This document shows, piece by piece, positions 11,048 to 23,202 of a stretch of DNA of 64,000 nucleotides. The notes under the pieces are model-generated. The model was not told the origin of the DNA and did no database searches. It saw only the letters and a list, made by a program, of their open reading frames with translations. The position numbers were made by a program, and so were the translations under genes. Source of the DNA: Epiperipatus broadwayi (lineage: Eukaryota > Onychophora > Udeonychophora > Euonychophora > Peripatidae); contig JAQFVV010006469.1 in NCBI GenBank assembly GCA_028023455.1, positions 374,001-438,000 on the forward strand, written 5' to 3'. Numbering within the stretch: position 1 is the stretch's first letter; the number at the start of each line of letters is the position of its first letter.

Positions 11048-14038
11048 TGTACCGGTCAAAATAGTATGCTCACTTAACAAGATTCAAATCCTAAGCAAAA
11101 GTATCTCGAAACTGATCATGCCTGAGATACACAGATCTGGAGCAATCCTGAATTCTAATCTATTTGCCTATTCTTCGAATCTCTGACCCAATGAACAACA
11201 ATACTGAGGATACAGTAAAATTATTTTAATTCCGTGCCCAGAAGCAGAGTGGTAGAGCATAAGATCAGACTGATGATGATGATTGAGATTGGAGTAGCCC
11301 AGGAATTACATTTATTATAGTTATTTATTAATGCTAGGCTCTTAGCTAAAGAAAATAGTTCTAAATATTAACTAGAAAATAATAATTCAAAAACAAACCA
11401 GGATTTACATGAAATTATATATATTTAATAAATGTAGAAAACGCATATATATGTTACAAAATTGCTTCACGCTTGGAGTGATCTTATACATTTTGAAAAC
11501 TTGGGATTTGTTTTATAAAATCCCCTTTACATCAATTATTTCATGAATATAATTTTATAGAATGTGTTATAAGTTGTGCGGGGTTAATATGCCAATTTAC
11601 AAATGTTTACAAATAAAATGCTGTGGATGTACAAAACAATCTACAAGATCGGAACAGATTCGGATTACAGAAAGATACATGATAATTTAACATTAATCAT
11701 TTTGACAAATAAATATAAATGTACGGTCTCAATCATTTATTTACAATCTTAAAATCATTACATATGTTTGATAGGCATTGTTTGGACATAGCGTCTTTAG
11801 AATAAGTATACATAAGAAACAAACAATGTGCAATATTTACGAGAATAAATTATACAAATTGATTTACGTCTCTGGGAATCGATAATGCTTTTTTAAACGA
11901 AAGCAGTTTTAAGATCAACATACTGAACGTATTTTACGAAATGAATCATTATCTTTAACACATCATTGCAACTTACTAAGGTTAGGTGGATAATAATCAA
12001 ATTAAAAAGCAGAGTAATGGTACTAGCATACATGAAAGAAATCTGGCCTTCATAGCAGTTTTGGATATTCTATCATTTTAAAAGAATGTTTGAGACAAAC
12101 TTAGATTTGATATGTCCGCGTATTCTGGTGGAGTGATATCGAAGGAGAGGCTGGGTTTGAGAGCCCAGATCCGGATGTACTGTCATTTGCAGCACATAAA
12201 CCTCATAAACTTTACATTCCACAGGGAGTAGGGTCCCTGATTACAAATGATTTTGAAAAGTAGGATGGGAACTTCAGGCTTCCATCATCCCCAAATACAA
12301 AGAAATGGAAAAGATAAAATATCAGGATAAAAGAAATTGTATGCCAGCAACGTTATTGGACATGAATATAATTTTTATAATATAATTTTCATATAAGATT
12401 ATTTTAAAGCTTGGAAATGGTCTAACCCCTTGCACAATAATCTGTTTTCAATCCTGAGTCATTTAACTAATCATAATGAATAATAACACTTCTATTTATA
12501 ATATTATTAAATTAACAGAATTTATATTTAAAATTCGATTCCCATATATGTATTAACTGGTAGAATTCACCCTTTAGGCACCAGCAAAAAAGAAATGGAT
12601 TAATTATGTGAAGGTTCATGATCTTTTTAAAATAGAAATTTAAAGACAAATTCAAAGCAGTAAATTTAGCAAAATTCATCCACAGTAAAAGTTTTTAATT
12701 GACTTTAAGAATAACGAATTTAAAATGAACCCAAACTCATGAGCAATTTCTATTTAACATAAAAAAACTTTATTGATAGGTTTTAAATAATCCCAGCCCT
12801 TTTCCAAGTTAAACAATTATTTCCCCCCTTTTTCAAACTCACGAATTTTGCTATTTTGGCATATTAAAGAAAATAAATTATATTTATAAATTAAACAAAA
12901 TACATAAAATCTTAATGGAATCGCACACATTTATATATATAAGTTAATTACGCGTGAAAGGTAAGTTAAAATACATGATATTAATAAAAGATTACTGAGA
13001 GAGAGTTTAAAAGCAAAATTAGCAGAAGCTTATAAAATAATATATAAATTAAGATATGAAGGTTGAACTATAGATTACAAATTACAAAAGTATTGACTTA
13101 TGAAGGCAGTTCTACGTTAAAGGTTACCTAAGGAAAAACAGCATAGCGGCATCATTAGCAATCAGCAGTCGGAAGTAATCATGTTGTATGGTCGGCCGGA
13201 TGGAACATGGCAGTTGCAGGCAGACAGTTCTACGAGAGAAGAAGAGAAAGATGCTAGATTCCTCTACTCATGCTTCATCATGCAGGGCTTATACTGGCTT
13301 CTTAAAGTTAAGGTCTTGAAATGCTTCGAAACTAAACTGACTGATGAAAATCTCAACTCACTGAAAGATAACTAAAAACTGAAAGTAACTAACTCCTTCC
13401 TTTGTTCTGTGGCTCCTTTTATAAACATTTTAATACCACCCAGAATGCAACTTCATATACCAACCCTATCTCTGTAATCCCTTTAAAAGCAACATTTAAT
13501 TAGCAAAATATTTTCAACAGATAAGGCTTGGAATACCATTTTAGCTGCTTTGAAAGATTTGAAAACACTGACAAAAGAATTGCTTTTGATTTTAATTAAG
13601 ATTTATAAATTTTAATTATAGACAATGATCTGACTAGAGATAAAGATAATTTCAGTATTTTATGCCTTCCCCATTTTTCTTTGTTGTTATATTCCAATAG
13701 TTTAATTAAATACTTTAAATCAAAATACATATAGATATAACAAAAAAATTTACAATAATATAAAGAAAATGTTTAGTTGTCAGCAATAAACATTAATAAC
13801 ATTATTGCTTCAGTCATATATATATATATAAAAAAAAAATATAAAAAATAATCATCACACACTACTGTTTTACTTTACTAAATAAAATTTAATTTTATTA
13901 ATTTCTCTAATGATTCGGCATACAGTGTGTGAGTGAATGGCATATATTTATGGTGAGGTCTAAATTGCCAACCTTGCAGGAGGTTAATGTAGATGGTGAA
14001 GCATGAAGCTTGATGATGGTTAGACATTGACTGCTTCA
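11048..14038 (-). repeat. LTR copy 1 (proposed 3' LTR), about 2.99 kb
   Basis: It matches 16846-19801 across its whole length; most 60-base lines differ at none to three positions, with a few small indels. It contains the minus-strand TATA-like TATAAAAGG at 13415-13423. A 64-codon plus-strand frame at 13181-13375 is shared with the other copy simply because the LTRs are similar; it is antisense to the element. Confidence 0.75.
13415..13423 (-). promoter_or_regulatory. TATA box in LTR copy 1
   Basis: The minus strand reads TTTATAAAAGGAGCC. About 30 bases downstream (near 13391) lies GAGTTAGTTACTTTCAG, which offers initiator-like TTAGTT and TTTCAG starts. The same element occurs at 19212-19220 in the other LTR. 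If used, U3 is about 0.6 kb and R-U5 about 2.4 kb. Confidence 0.5.
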
Positions 14039-14055
14039 GTCTTCCCCACTTAAAA
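14039..14055 (-). promoter_or_regulatory. Candidate polypurine tract
   Basis: On the minus strand TTTTAAGTGGGGAAGAC lies immediately before the proposed 3' LTR (which begins TGAAGCAGTC on that strand). A purine-rich run in this position is where plus-strand DNA priming of LTR elements occurs. It supports the minus orientation. Confidence 0.5.
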
Positions 14056-14310
14056 TGACAAACAAAAAAATCAATAACAAAAAATACCTTAGTTGGAGTC
14101 TACTATCATTTTGGTGAGAAAAACAACCCTTTTAAATATGGAAATAAAAATCTTTCATTCGTTTATTTTCTTTACTTTATTGCGGCTGATTATTATTTTT
14201 TTGATTCACTGAAATATTTGGTGTAGGTATTCAAATGTGAGAATGTCCCTTTGCATTTTCCATTGTCTTCAACTTTGTTTATCCATGGTTGATTCTTAGT
14301 GGTATTTTCC

Positions 14311-15680
14311 TCAGTATGGAGGCATATAAGGGTTATAGGTATGTCTTTCTAGATCTCTTACTAAAATATCAAAAGTGGTCACAATATTGTGCTTTGGTAT
14401 ATTATTATATTGTTCATTATTAAAAGTATCTTGCTTTAAAAGAATTTCTCTAACTTTCTGTAATCTAATGACATCCATTACAACACATTCACTTTGGGAG
14501 CTGAGAAGTTTTTCTCCATCTTTTATGAAACTGTTTTTTTTTCAACATATATCCATGCTTTAAAACAAAGTTTATCCTTTCTGTTTAATGAGTTCAGCTC
14601 CTCATCAATTTTGTTCTGATCATATTTCATAAATAAATAATTATGGGATTTATTAAAATGGGCAGTATTGCACACAACTAAAAATTTGTCCACTTTCTTC
14701 ATTTTCATATCAGAGGAGGCCATTCAGCATCATTTCTAAACTTTAACGTCTTCATTAATCCTTTATCATCACTTTTCCACAGAACATCTTTATAATTATT
14801 ATGAAAATATAACTTAGAATTATTAATTATGATTTTAGAAGATTCATCCAAAACAGTATGTATTGTTCTATTGATATTTTTCATCATCGATACAGCCACT
14901 CCATTAGAGGGTGGTAAACTGATATAATCACTTTGAGATGGGCTGGCTTGCAGTAAATTTGAAACCACCATTTCCTCAGTACTTTCTTCATCCTTAGCTA
15001 AATCTGCTAGAGTAAAACTTTGACTATGAGTAATCTCTGTCAAATCTACTTCTTTACATTTTTGTTGAGTAGAATTGGCATTTGTATTCACTAACATAAT
15101 CTCATGAGGTTCCAAGCTTATTTTAGTTGGTTGAGGTTCTGTGTCCTCTGCTCCACTGTCTTTTAAAAGTGCTTCCATGAAAACTGTCTTATCTTTGGTT
15201 TCAGCATCAACATTCTTTGATCTAAAGGTAGAACCATCTTCAAATCTTTCCAGTTCTCTTCTTTGGTTCATCAGATTTTCTCTTTGGTTAGCATTCTGCT
15301 TCTTTGCAGTATCTTCAATTTCATTCACTACTTTCATGTCTTCGATTACTGTGTTTTCCAAAATTGTTTCTTCACAGACTATCTTGTCTTTGGTTAGATT
15401 AATAAGCTCCCTTTGCTTGGGAATAGATACATCTTTGAAACCATCAGCTTGTGTGTTCTGAGTGATAGTAAGATCAATATTTGATTTTTTTTCTTCCTTT
15501 TAAGTCATCAATCTCTCTTCTAAATTCCTTCATCATTTCCATAAATTCTGCATCTCTTTCTGCTTGGTCTCTTTTGTGTTTCATCATTTGTTCTGCTCGG
15601 TCTTGATCTTGTTTCATCATTTCTTGCATGAGTTGAAAGATCTCCTTTTCTTCCTCTGGTGTCATTGCTCCTATCTTCAC
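14311..15680 (-). pseudogene. Coiled-coil protein of the LTR element, frameshifted
   Basis: One minus-strand reading frame of about 455 codons is broken at A-runs near 15481-15490 and 14536-14542 and by a frame change near 14710; the pieces join smoothly in translation. The start is the ATG at 15680 (MKIGAMTPEEEKEIFQLMQE). Residues about 8-60 form a charged, heptad-like coiled coil rich in Glu, Lys, Gln and Met (EMMKQDQDRAEQMMKHKRD). A long polar, acidic middle part follows, with NANQRENLMNQRRELERFED. The C-terminal part includes YKDVLWKSDDKGLMKTLKFR, then MKMKKVDKFLVVCNTAHFNK and NIVTTFDILVRDLERHTYN, with a stop at 14311-14313. I recognise no enzyme motif or zinc knuckle. By position it could be a Gag-like structural protein; that is inference. 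Two breaks lie in homopolymers, so sequencing error is possible. Confidence 0.6.
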
Positions 15681-15708
15681 AATTCACTTTTTTTTCTTTT
15701 TAACATAT

Positions 15709-15893
15709 TGTCACTTGTAATTGTTTGTGAAATAAGGCTTGTTTCTTTCTTCTTTTATTTTGCTTTAAATGTCACTTCTAATTATTTGAGAAAAAAAAGG
15801 CTTGTTCCTTTCTTCTTTTATTTTGCTTTAAACGTATTGTCACTTCTAATTATTTGAAAATAAGGCTTGTTTCTTTCTTCTTTTATTTTATGC
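15709..15893. repeat. Minisatellite, about 65-base unit, three copies
   Basis: Three units (about 15709-15770, 15771-15837, 15838-15893) each contain TCACTTCTAATTATTTGA or a close variant, then AAGGCTTGTTTCTTTCTTC and TTTTATTTT. They lie just upstream of the coiled-coil start on the minus strand, within the leader of the LTR element. Confidence 0.85.
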
Positions 15894-16412
15894 AGGATAT
15901 ACACCTCTCTCCCTCCTCTCTTCAACTGTCTCCATTCTGCCATTTTTTTGTTGCTGCTGACTGCTGCTGATAACAGGAAAAAATATTTGATCATAACATG
16001 TATGTGTATGATCTATTGGAATTCAACTGCCTTGCTGCTTGACTTTTGGTTGTTTTTCTGCACCTATAATAGACTCTTACAAAAAAAATGATTAGTTATT
16101 TGTTTCTACAATATAATGTTCTGCTCATGACAATTATACATAGAAAAACAGTGGAAATATAATTTAACTCTCTCTCAACCCCTAACATCCTGGTTTAAAC
16201 TCATTTTGATACATATTTTATTATATTACCTGTTGGCACATTTATATAATGGTGCCAGCCAACAGTATATAAAAAAAATTCCAAACACATCTGGGCTACT
16301 CAACTAGTAAATATAAATAAGTATTTGTTACACATTATAAACTCTATTACATATATAATGTACAGAAAATGCATGAAACATGAAGTGCACCTTGTTACAA
16401 TTTCAAGGTTTA
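15894..16412. other. Interior of LTR element, non-coding
   Basis: Between the two minisatellites there is no frame consistent with coding on the minus strand. It has scattered homopolymers and no recognisable motif. It would be part of the long 5' leader of the element. Confidence 0.5.
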
Positions 16413-16740
16413 TAACTTATGGCTGAAGTACATGGGTTTTATTTGCAAAACATTTTTATTTTCATGTATATAACATAAGAAACACATTTTATATGTTTAT
16501 AAAACCAGATACAGAAAAAAAATCACTTATGGTTGTAACACATGGGTATCAAAATTCTTTTCATTTTTAAAAACAAGATTTTTACATTTGTAGCTGTAAA
16601 CATGGAAAAACAATATTTTTCTATAGTTGCAAAACCAGATACAACAAAAACCATTTACATTTATGGTTGCAACACATGGACATTGGTTTTAATACAAAAT
16701 TTTCACATTTTATATATATAAAACATTGAAAAACAAATTC
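16413..16740. repeat. Degenerate tandem repeat, about 110-125-base unit
   Basis: Three diverged units start near 16413, 16527 and 16651. Each has a CTTATGGTTG or similar word, then AACACATGG, an A/T-rich middle, and (in the first two) AAAACCAGATACA. They are older than the 65-base minisatellite. Confidence 0.7.
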
Positions 16741-16845
16741 GGGTAGGAAAGAAATATACATATCTATCATCAATGATCTCTTCAGGGTGTGGAATTATTA
16801 ACGAGACCCCACAATTGGGCGTACAAGCCTGGAAAAAAAATCCAC

Positions 16846-19801
16846 TGTACCGGTCAAAATAGTATGCTCACTCAACAAGATTCAAATCCTAAGCAAAAGT
16901 ACCTCAAATCCGATCATGCTCGAGATACACAGGTCTGGAGCAATCCTGAATTCTAACCTATTTGCCTATTCTTCGAATCTCTGACCCAATGAACAACAAT
17001 CCTGAGGATACAGTAAAATTATTTTAATTCCGTGCCCAGAAGCAGAGCGGTAGAGCATAAGATCAGACTGATGATGATGATCGAGATTGGAGTAGCCCAG
17101 GAATTACATTTATTATAGTTATTTATTAATGCTAAGCTCTTAGCTAAAGAAAATAGTTCTAAATATTAACTAGAAAATAATAATTCAAAAACAAACCAGG
17201 ATTTACATGAAATTATATATATTTAATAAATGTAGAAAACGCATATATATGTTACAAAATTGCTTCACGCTTGGAGTGATCTTATACATTTTGAAAACTT
17301 GGGATTTGTTTTATAAAATCCCCTTTACATCAATTATTTCATGAATATAATTTTATAGAATGTGTTATAAGTTGTGCGGGGTTAATATGCCAATTTACAA
17401 ATGTTTACAAATAAAATGCTGTGGATGTACAAAACAATCTACAAGATTGGAACAGATTCGGATTACAGAAAGATACATGATAATTTAACATTAATCATTT
17501 TGACAAATAAATATAAATGTACGGTCTCAATCATTTATTTACAATCTTAAAATCATTACATATGTTTGATAGGCATTGTTTGGACATAGCGTCTTTAGAA
17601 TAAGTATACATAAGAAACAAACAATGCGCAATATTTACGAGAATAAATTATACAAATTGATTTACGTCTCTGGGAATCGATAACGCTTTTTTAAACGAAA
17701 GCAGTTTTAAGATCAACATACTGAACGTATTTTACGAAATGAATCATTATCTTTAACACATCATTGCGACTTACTAAGGTTAGGTGGACGGTGATCAAAT
17801 TAAAGAGCAGAGTAATGGTACTAGCATACATTAAAGAAATCTGGCCTTCATGGCAGTTTTGGATATTCTATCATTTTAAAAGAATATTTGAGACGAACTT
17901 AGATTTGATATGTCCGCGCATTCTGGTGGAGCGATATCGAAGGAGAGGCTGGGTTTGAGAGCCCAGATCTGGATGTACTGTCATTTGCAGCACATAAACC
18001 TCATAAACTTTACGTTCCACAGGGAGTAGTGTCCCTGATTACGAATGATTTTGAAAAGTAGGATGGGAACTTCGGGCTTCCGTCGTCCCCACAAGACAGT
18101 CAAGAAATGGAAAAGATAAAATATCAGAATAAAGGAAAATGTATGCCAGCAACGTTATTGACATGATATAATTTTATAATATAATTCTTATAAGATTATT
18201 TTAAAGCTTGGAAATGGTCTAACCTCTTGCACAATAATCTGTTTTCAATCCTGAGTCATTTAACTAATCATAATGAATAATAACACTTCTATTTATAATA
18301 TTATTAAACTAACAAAATTTATATTTAAAATTCGATTCCCATATACGTATTAACTGGTAGAATTCGCCCTTTAGGCACCAGCAAAAAAGAAATGGATTAA
18401 TTATGTGAAGGTTCATGATCTTTTTAAAATAGAAATTTAAAGACAAATTCAAAGCAGTAAATTTAGCAAAATTCATCCACAGTAAAAGTTTTTAATTGAC
18501 TTTAAGAATAACGAATTTAAAATGAACCCAAACTCGTGAGCAATTTCTATTTAACATAAACAAAACTTTATTGATAGGTTTTAAATAATTCCAGCCCTTT
18601 TCCAAGTTAAACAATTATTTCCCCCCCTTTTTCAAACTCATGAATTTGGCAATTTTGGCATATTAAAGAAAATAAATTATATCTATACATTAAACAAAAT
18701 ACATAAAATCTTAATGGAATCGCACACATTTATATATATAAGTTAATTAAGCATGAAAGGTAAGTTAAAATACATGATATTAATAAAAGATTACTGAGAG
18801 AGAGTTTAAAAGCAAAATTAGCAGAAGCTTATAAAATAATATATAAATTAAGATATGAAGGTTGAACTATAGATTACAAATTACAAAAGTATTGACTTAT
18901 GAAGGCAGTTCTACGTTAAAGGTTACCTAAGGAAAAACAGCATAGCGGCATCATTAGCAATCAGCAGTCGGAAGTAATCATGTTGTATGGTCGGCCGGAT
19001 GGAACATGGCAGTTGCAGGCAGACAGTTCTATGAGAGAAGAAGAGAAAGATGCTAGATTCCTCTACTCATGCTTCATCATGCAGGGCTTGTACTGGCTTC
19101 TTAAAGTTAAGGTCTTGAAATGCTTTGAAACTAAACTGACTGATGAAAATCTCAACTCACTGAAAGATAATTAAAAATTGAAAGTAACTAAACTCCTTTT
19201 GTTCTGTGACTCCTTTTATAAACATTTTAATACCACCCAGAATGCAATTTCATATACCAACCCTATCTCTGTAATCCCTTTAAAAGCAACATTTAATTAG
19301 CAAAATATTTTCAACAGATAAGGCTTGAAATACCATTTTAGCTGTTTTGAAAGATTTGAAAACAACTGACAAAAGAATTGCTTTCGATTTTAATTAAGAT
19401 TTATAAATTTTAATTATAGACAATGATCTGACTAGAGATAAAGATAATTTCAGTATTTCAAGCCTTCCCCATTTTTCTTTGTTGTTACATTCCAATAGTT
19501 TAATTAAATACTTTAAATCAAAATACATATAGATATAACAAAAAAATTTACAATTATATAAAGAAAATGTTTAGTTGTCAGCAATAAACATTAATAACAT
19601 TATTGCTTCATTCATATATATATACGCATCATGCACACTACTGTTTTACTTTACTAAATAGTTTTAATTTTATTAATTTCTCTAATCATTAGGCATACAG
19701 TGTGTGGGTGAATGGCATATATTTATGGTGAGGTCTAAATTTTCGACCTTGCAGGACAGTGAAGCATGAAGCTCGATGATGGTTAGACATCGACTGCTTC
19801 A
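16846..19801 (-). repeat. LTR copy 2 (proposed 5' LTR), about 2.96 kb
   Basis: Direct repeat of 11048-14038. On the minus strand it ends ...GACCGGTACA. No convincing primer-binding site follows directly; TGGGGTCTCGTTAAT about 30 bases inside is the best candidate. The TATA box at 19212-19220 would be the element's promoter. Confidence 0.75.
19212..19220 (-). promoter_or_regulatory. TATA box in proposed 5' LTR
   Basis: TATAAAAGG on the minus strand, the counterpart of 13415-13423, in the copy that would drive transcription of the interior. Retention of the exact word in both LTRs despite scattered substitutions fits a promoter core but does not prove it. Confidence 0.5.
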
Positions 19802-19825
19802 ATATATATATATATATATATATTG

Positions 19826-19910
19826 TTAAAAGAAGGTTGCCTTGATAACAGAAATTGTTGATTGTTATTGATATTGGGATTGTCTAAGTGTTGACTGGTT
19901 TTTAATAATA
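19826..19910 (+). mobile_element. Short interspersed element X, copy 1
   Basis: The sequence from TTAAAAGAAGGTTGCC to GGGATTGTCTAAGTGTTGAC and TTTTAATAAT matches in reverse complement 46681-46768. Both copies are flanked by (TA)n. It is about 85 bases long and non-coding. This copy lies 25 bases outside the LTR element. It could be a tiny MITE or the end of a longer element. Confidence 0.65.
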
Positions 19911-22589
19911 TATATATATATTAAACTAAGAAAAAAATTGCATGATTTAAAACTATAATATCAATCACTATCTAGAAAATCCTTTAAACAACATATGGTT
20001 TTGATTACAATTTAATTTCATCAGACACTCTAGAGATCTAACTATATGTTAACCACATTGGAATAGTTGCTTGAACTTATTATATAAATAGATTCATGTA
20101 ATAAATATATTTTATTTTAAAGTATAAATATGATATTGTAGAAATTTCATTTTTGGGTTGTATCCAAACTCATCATTTATAGTATTTCAAACACTATGCA
20201 AGGCAAAATCAATTATAGTCTTATATTAAACTTGAGTATTTAATGTTAATAATAACTGCATAGCAAATATTATAATAAATCATGGGAGCTCTCTAAAGTA
20301 AAGATTTACATTTTAGTTGTCAATCACTATTCAAATAATGGAATTATACTTAAAGTTACTCTCAGTGAATATGTTGGTTTTAGAGTTCCATATATTTTGA
20401 ATGTAATTAAGTAATATCATTCCACAAACAAGCCAAGATCTTATACTATAGATGTTTTAACTAAACTTGCATTATCATCAAAACATTTGTAAAGTTTTTA
20501 AAATGAGCCTATAATTGTCTTTATCTTCAATAAAGTGTTTCATGTTATTTTACTCCTTAAACAATAAAATGTGCATCAACTTAAACATTTTAAAAATGAA
20601 ATGCATCACATTAAGCTCGTTAATTATAAATAAAATAATTAATGAATAGATGTTTAGATCTCTATCATAACTGATGAGGATTGATTAATTGAAACATGTA
20701 TGCAAAAAGAATCTGGGTTATTTATATTATATTACAATAGCTCTTAATTGCATACAAAATATAAATGAATTTTAAACTTGGCACTAAAAAAATATTGAGT
20801 ACATTTTTATAATTTATTACAATTAATCTGTGTTATATTAAAAGTATATATACACACAGTTTATTTTAATTACAAATATATATTATGAATTTGCAATCAT
20901 AATATATAAATATTAAGTAGACAGCAACATTAAAATAGATCATCAAATGACTTTATTACTTGGAAATTCAGAAAAAGTTTGAGAATTGGAAATACCATAA
21001 TTGGAATTTATTGGAGAACCTGACCCTCCACAATGTGACGCTCTGTTATTGCATTAAACCGCACAGGGTTGTAACATTCAGGTATTAGAAAAGCCAGGTT
21101 GAGTTTAAATCCAGAAATCGTTGGTTCTACTGCTTAAAGCATTTTATTTCGAGTGTGGGATTATCTTTATTTTTTATTAAATAGGAATCCACTGTAAGAT
21201 GATGTTTGAATTTCAGGTTACAGGACTGTGCTACGTGTAAAAGGCCAAAGACGTAATCCATTTACTTCATAATTTATATATAAATTAATACACTATATAG
21301 GCTTAAACAGCTGATGGTTGCTGGTTTAGCATGAAATACGTATATTGGTGATTATTTATTTTTTCAACATGTGTATGATCAGGTGGGTCAGCAATATGAG
21401 ATGGCATGGAGAGTTGAGGGTCGTGTGAAAGTCTGAGTTCGAATCCCGCATACATTCATAATTAAGAATAACTTTTTATATTTCTGTTTATAGTAACGAA
21501 ATTTACTAATTTTATATTTCTATACATGTATTCTTATTTTTTTCTTTTTTATAACTAGGAATGAAAAAGCAAAGCAGCTATGCTAAAAAATAAAATAAAA
21601 TGTTTAAATGAAATAAACAACTAAGTGAAAAAAGAAAACTTATTTAAGATTTGCAGTATTAGACCGGATTATTCAACCTTTCTTCTGTGGACTGAAATTG
21701 ATTTTCACTGTTCGAAAGTTACTTTTTTTTAAAGACTTTTTTCTAATGCTTTTGAGGCGGAAAGCCTTTTACATTTATTTACACGTCTTTGTTCCAATAT
21801 TTACTTTTGGATAATAATTTTTTAACTGAATGGTGATTTTAAATTGAGCTTGTTTAGTTAAAATGATGTTTTAATATTCAACATCTCTTAGGTCGGATTG
21901 AACATAGATTTCTCATTAAGGCTTAAGTAATATGTAAGATAGAACAAGTATTATTTATAAATTATGCATTTCTTCTAGTTTTTCTTTTTCTTTTTAAGTT
22001 AATGGCCTTTGATAGCTAAAATGAAACAGTAGCGGGGGTTTGAAAATTTCTATAGATTGCTTTTGCTATAAAAAAAGGTAAACAGCGTATTTGAAGATAC
22101 CTAATTAACAAGGAAGGAAGAATAAAAGCGGTAATTAATGTTTTATTAATAATTTTACTAAACACAGACATAATATATAAATATATTATCATTCTGCTTT
22201 TTATTATAAGAACATTCTCCGATTGCCATATTTAGAACTCCGGAGTTCAAGTTCAGTAGATCTTGAAAGTTTTCAAGTCATTAAGAATTTCCAAACAAGG
22301 TTAAGATGTTTTTCAAATACATGGTATATATACATCATAATTAACTATACATCTATTAGTTTTAAAATGTTTACCTCAGACTATTCTTATTTAGGCAGAA
22401 AACGAGAAAGGGGAAAACACAAAACCTCACTAAATCGCAGTTAAGTAGCACAGTTAGTAATGACTTCTTCTATACGTGTTCTCCGTGTCTAACGAGACTA
22501 GGTGCTTTTTGCTATGAGGGAGTCTTGTCACAAGAACACCTAAGAATGTTTTTCTGATTCTATTATGAATTTAATTGAAGGGGATACAT
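19911..22589. other. AT-rich intergenic sequence with minor features
   Basis: About 2.7 kb without protein similarity. Near 21385-21455 there is a tRNA-like word pair ending GAGTTCGAATCCCGCAT, a good B-box, but the upstream part does not fold convincingly. Near 22478-22541 an imperfect inverted repeat starts GTGTTCTCC and ends AGAACAC. Neither is assigned to a family. Confidence 0.45.
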
Positions 22590-23060
22590 TGTTTGATGTG
22601 TTTCCAGAAAGTTTATAGTAGTGTTTCACCATGTGGCCATACAACAATGTATCCTTCTACATAACAAAGCAAAAATTTTAGGTGGATATGGAGTAGTTTT
22701 CATGGCTGTGTTCAAGTTCTTCCATGTAAATATTGCTAATCAGAGGTGACAATGGTGAGCCTATACCCATTCCTTGATTTTGTTGGAAAAATTTTGTGTT
22801 ACATTGAAAGTAGGTTGTTTTTATGCAGAATGTTAATAGTTCCATTATCAATAGGAAGAGTTGTTCTGGTTTGTAAGCTATTATCACCATTTAACCTTTT
22901 CTTTACAACAGACAATGCTTCTTCACATGATCAATTTGTAAATAAATTTTCCACATCAAAGCTTACCAGTAAGTTAGTTCTTTCAATTTTCAAGTTTTTG
23001 ATTAATTCTATAAAATATCTAGAATCCCTGACAAAGGACTGGCTCATGTATACCTAAGGA
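22590..23060 (-). pseudogene. Penelope-like element A, reverse transcriptase fragment
   Basis: The minus-strand translation from about 23000 gives LVSFDVENLFTN, the PLE motif A. Then come CEEALSVVKKRLNGDNSLQ and FFQQNQGMGIGSPLSPLISN (about 22725-22790), the motif B region with the usual 'G-G-PLSP-I-NI'. The YVDD region is decayed into LLCRRIHCCMATW. Frame breaks occur near 22675 and 22905. Motif A and B spellings are those of canonical GIY-YIG Penelope elements. The N-terminal domain and endonuclease are absent here. This copy does not belong directly to the GIY-YIG piece at 23575-24245, because a PLE has its endonuclease downstream of its reverse transcriptase. Confidence 0.8.
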
Positions 23061-23202
23061 TTAACTTTTGGATAAAGAAGAAAAGATATTAAAAAGAAAA
23101 TTTAAAGAAGCTGTTCACATGATAATGACAAATAATCTCATAGGGCAATGAAAGTGGAAAAGTCAGAGGGAATCTCATAGGTAAATATATGAAATTTCTT
23201 TG

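Larger units (their letters stand above)
11048..19801 (-). mobile_element. Non-autonomous LTR retrotransposon with 3-kb LTRs and coiled-coil ORF
   Basis: Two direct repeats (11048-14038 and 16846-19801) enclose 2.8 kb. Both begin TGTACCGGTC and end CTGCTTCA on the plus strand, so the ends are TG...CA in either orientation. Outside the unit both flanks are (TA)n, compatible with a short target duplication that cannot be resolved. Minus-strand orientation is inferred from three things: the only interior coding frame is on the minus strand; a purine tract (TTTTAAGTGGGGAAGAC, minus strand, 14055-14039) abuts the proposed 3' LTR; and each LTR holds a minus-strand TATA box. I found no protease, reverse transcriptase, RNase H or integrase, so it would need another element's enzymes. 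I know the LARD and TR-GAG classes as precedents but recognise no named family here. A segmental duplication is the alternative. Confidence 0.72.

Noticed and set aside
13181-13375. 64-codon open frame (MLYGRPDGTWQLQAD...) that also occurs at 18980-19174
   Set aside because: It recurs only because it lies in the two LTR copies, is antisense to the proposed element, and has no motif. The substitutions between copies include an amino-acid change, so there is no sign of selection.
15141-15461. 106-codon plus-strand frame, also 15564-15857
   Set aside because: Both are shadows of the minus-strand coiled-coil frame and its minisatellite.
11048-19801. Simple segmental duplication
   Set aside because: Not excluded, but the exact TG...CA limits, the purine tract at the inner edge and the TA-repeat flanks on both outer sides fit an LTR element better.
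21385-21455. tRNA gene ending in GTTCGAATCCCG
   Set aside because: Only the B box is good; no D arm or anticodon arm of correct spacing can be drawn.
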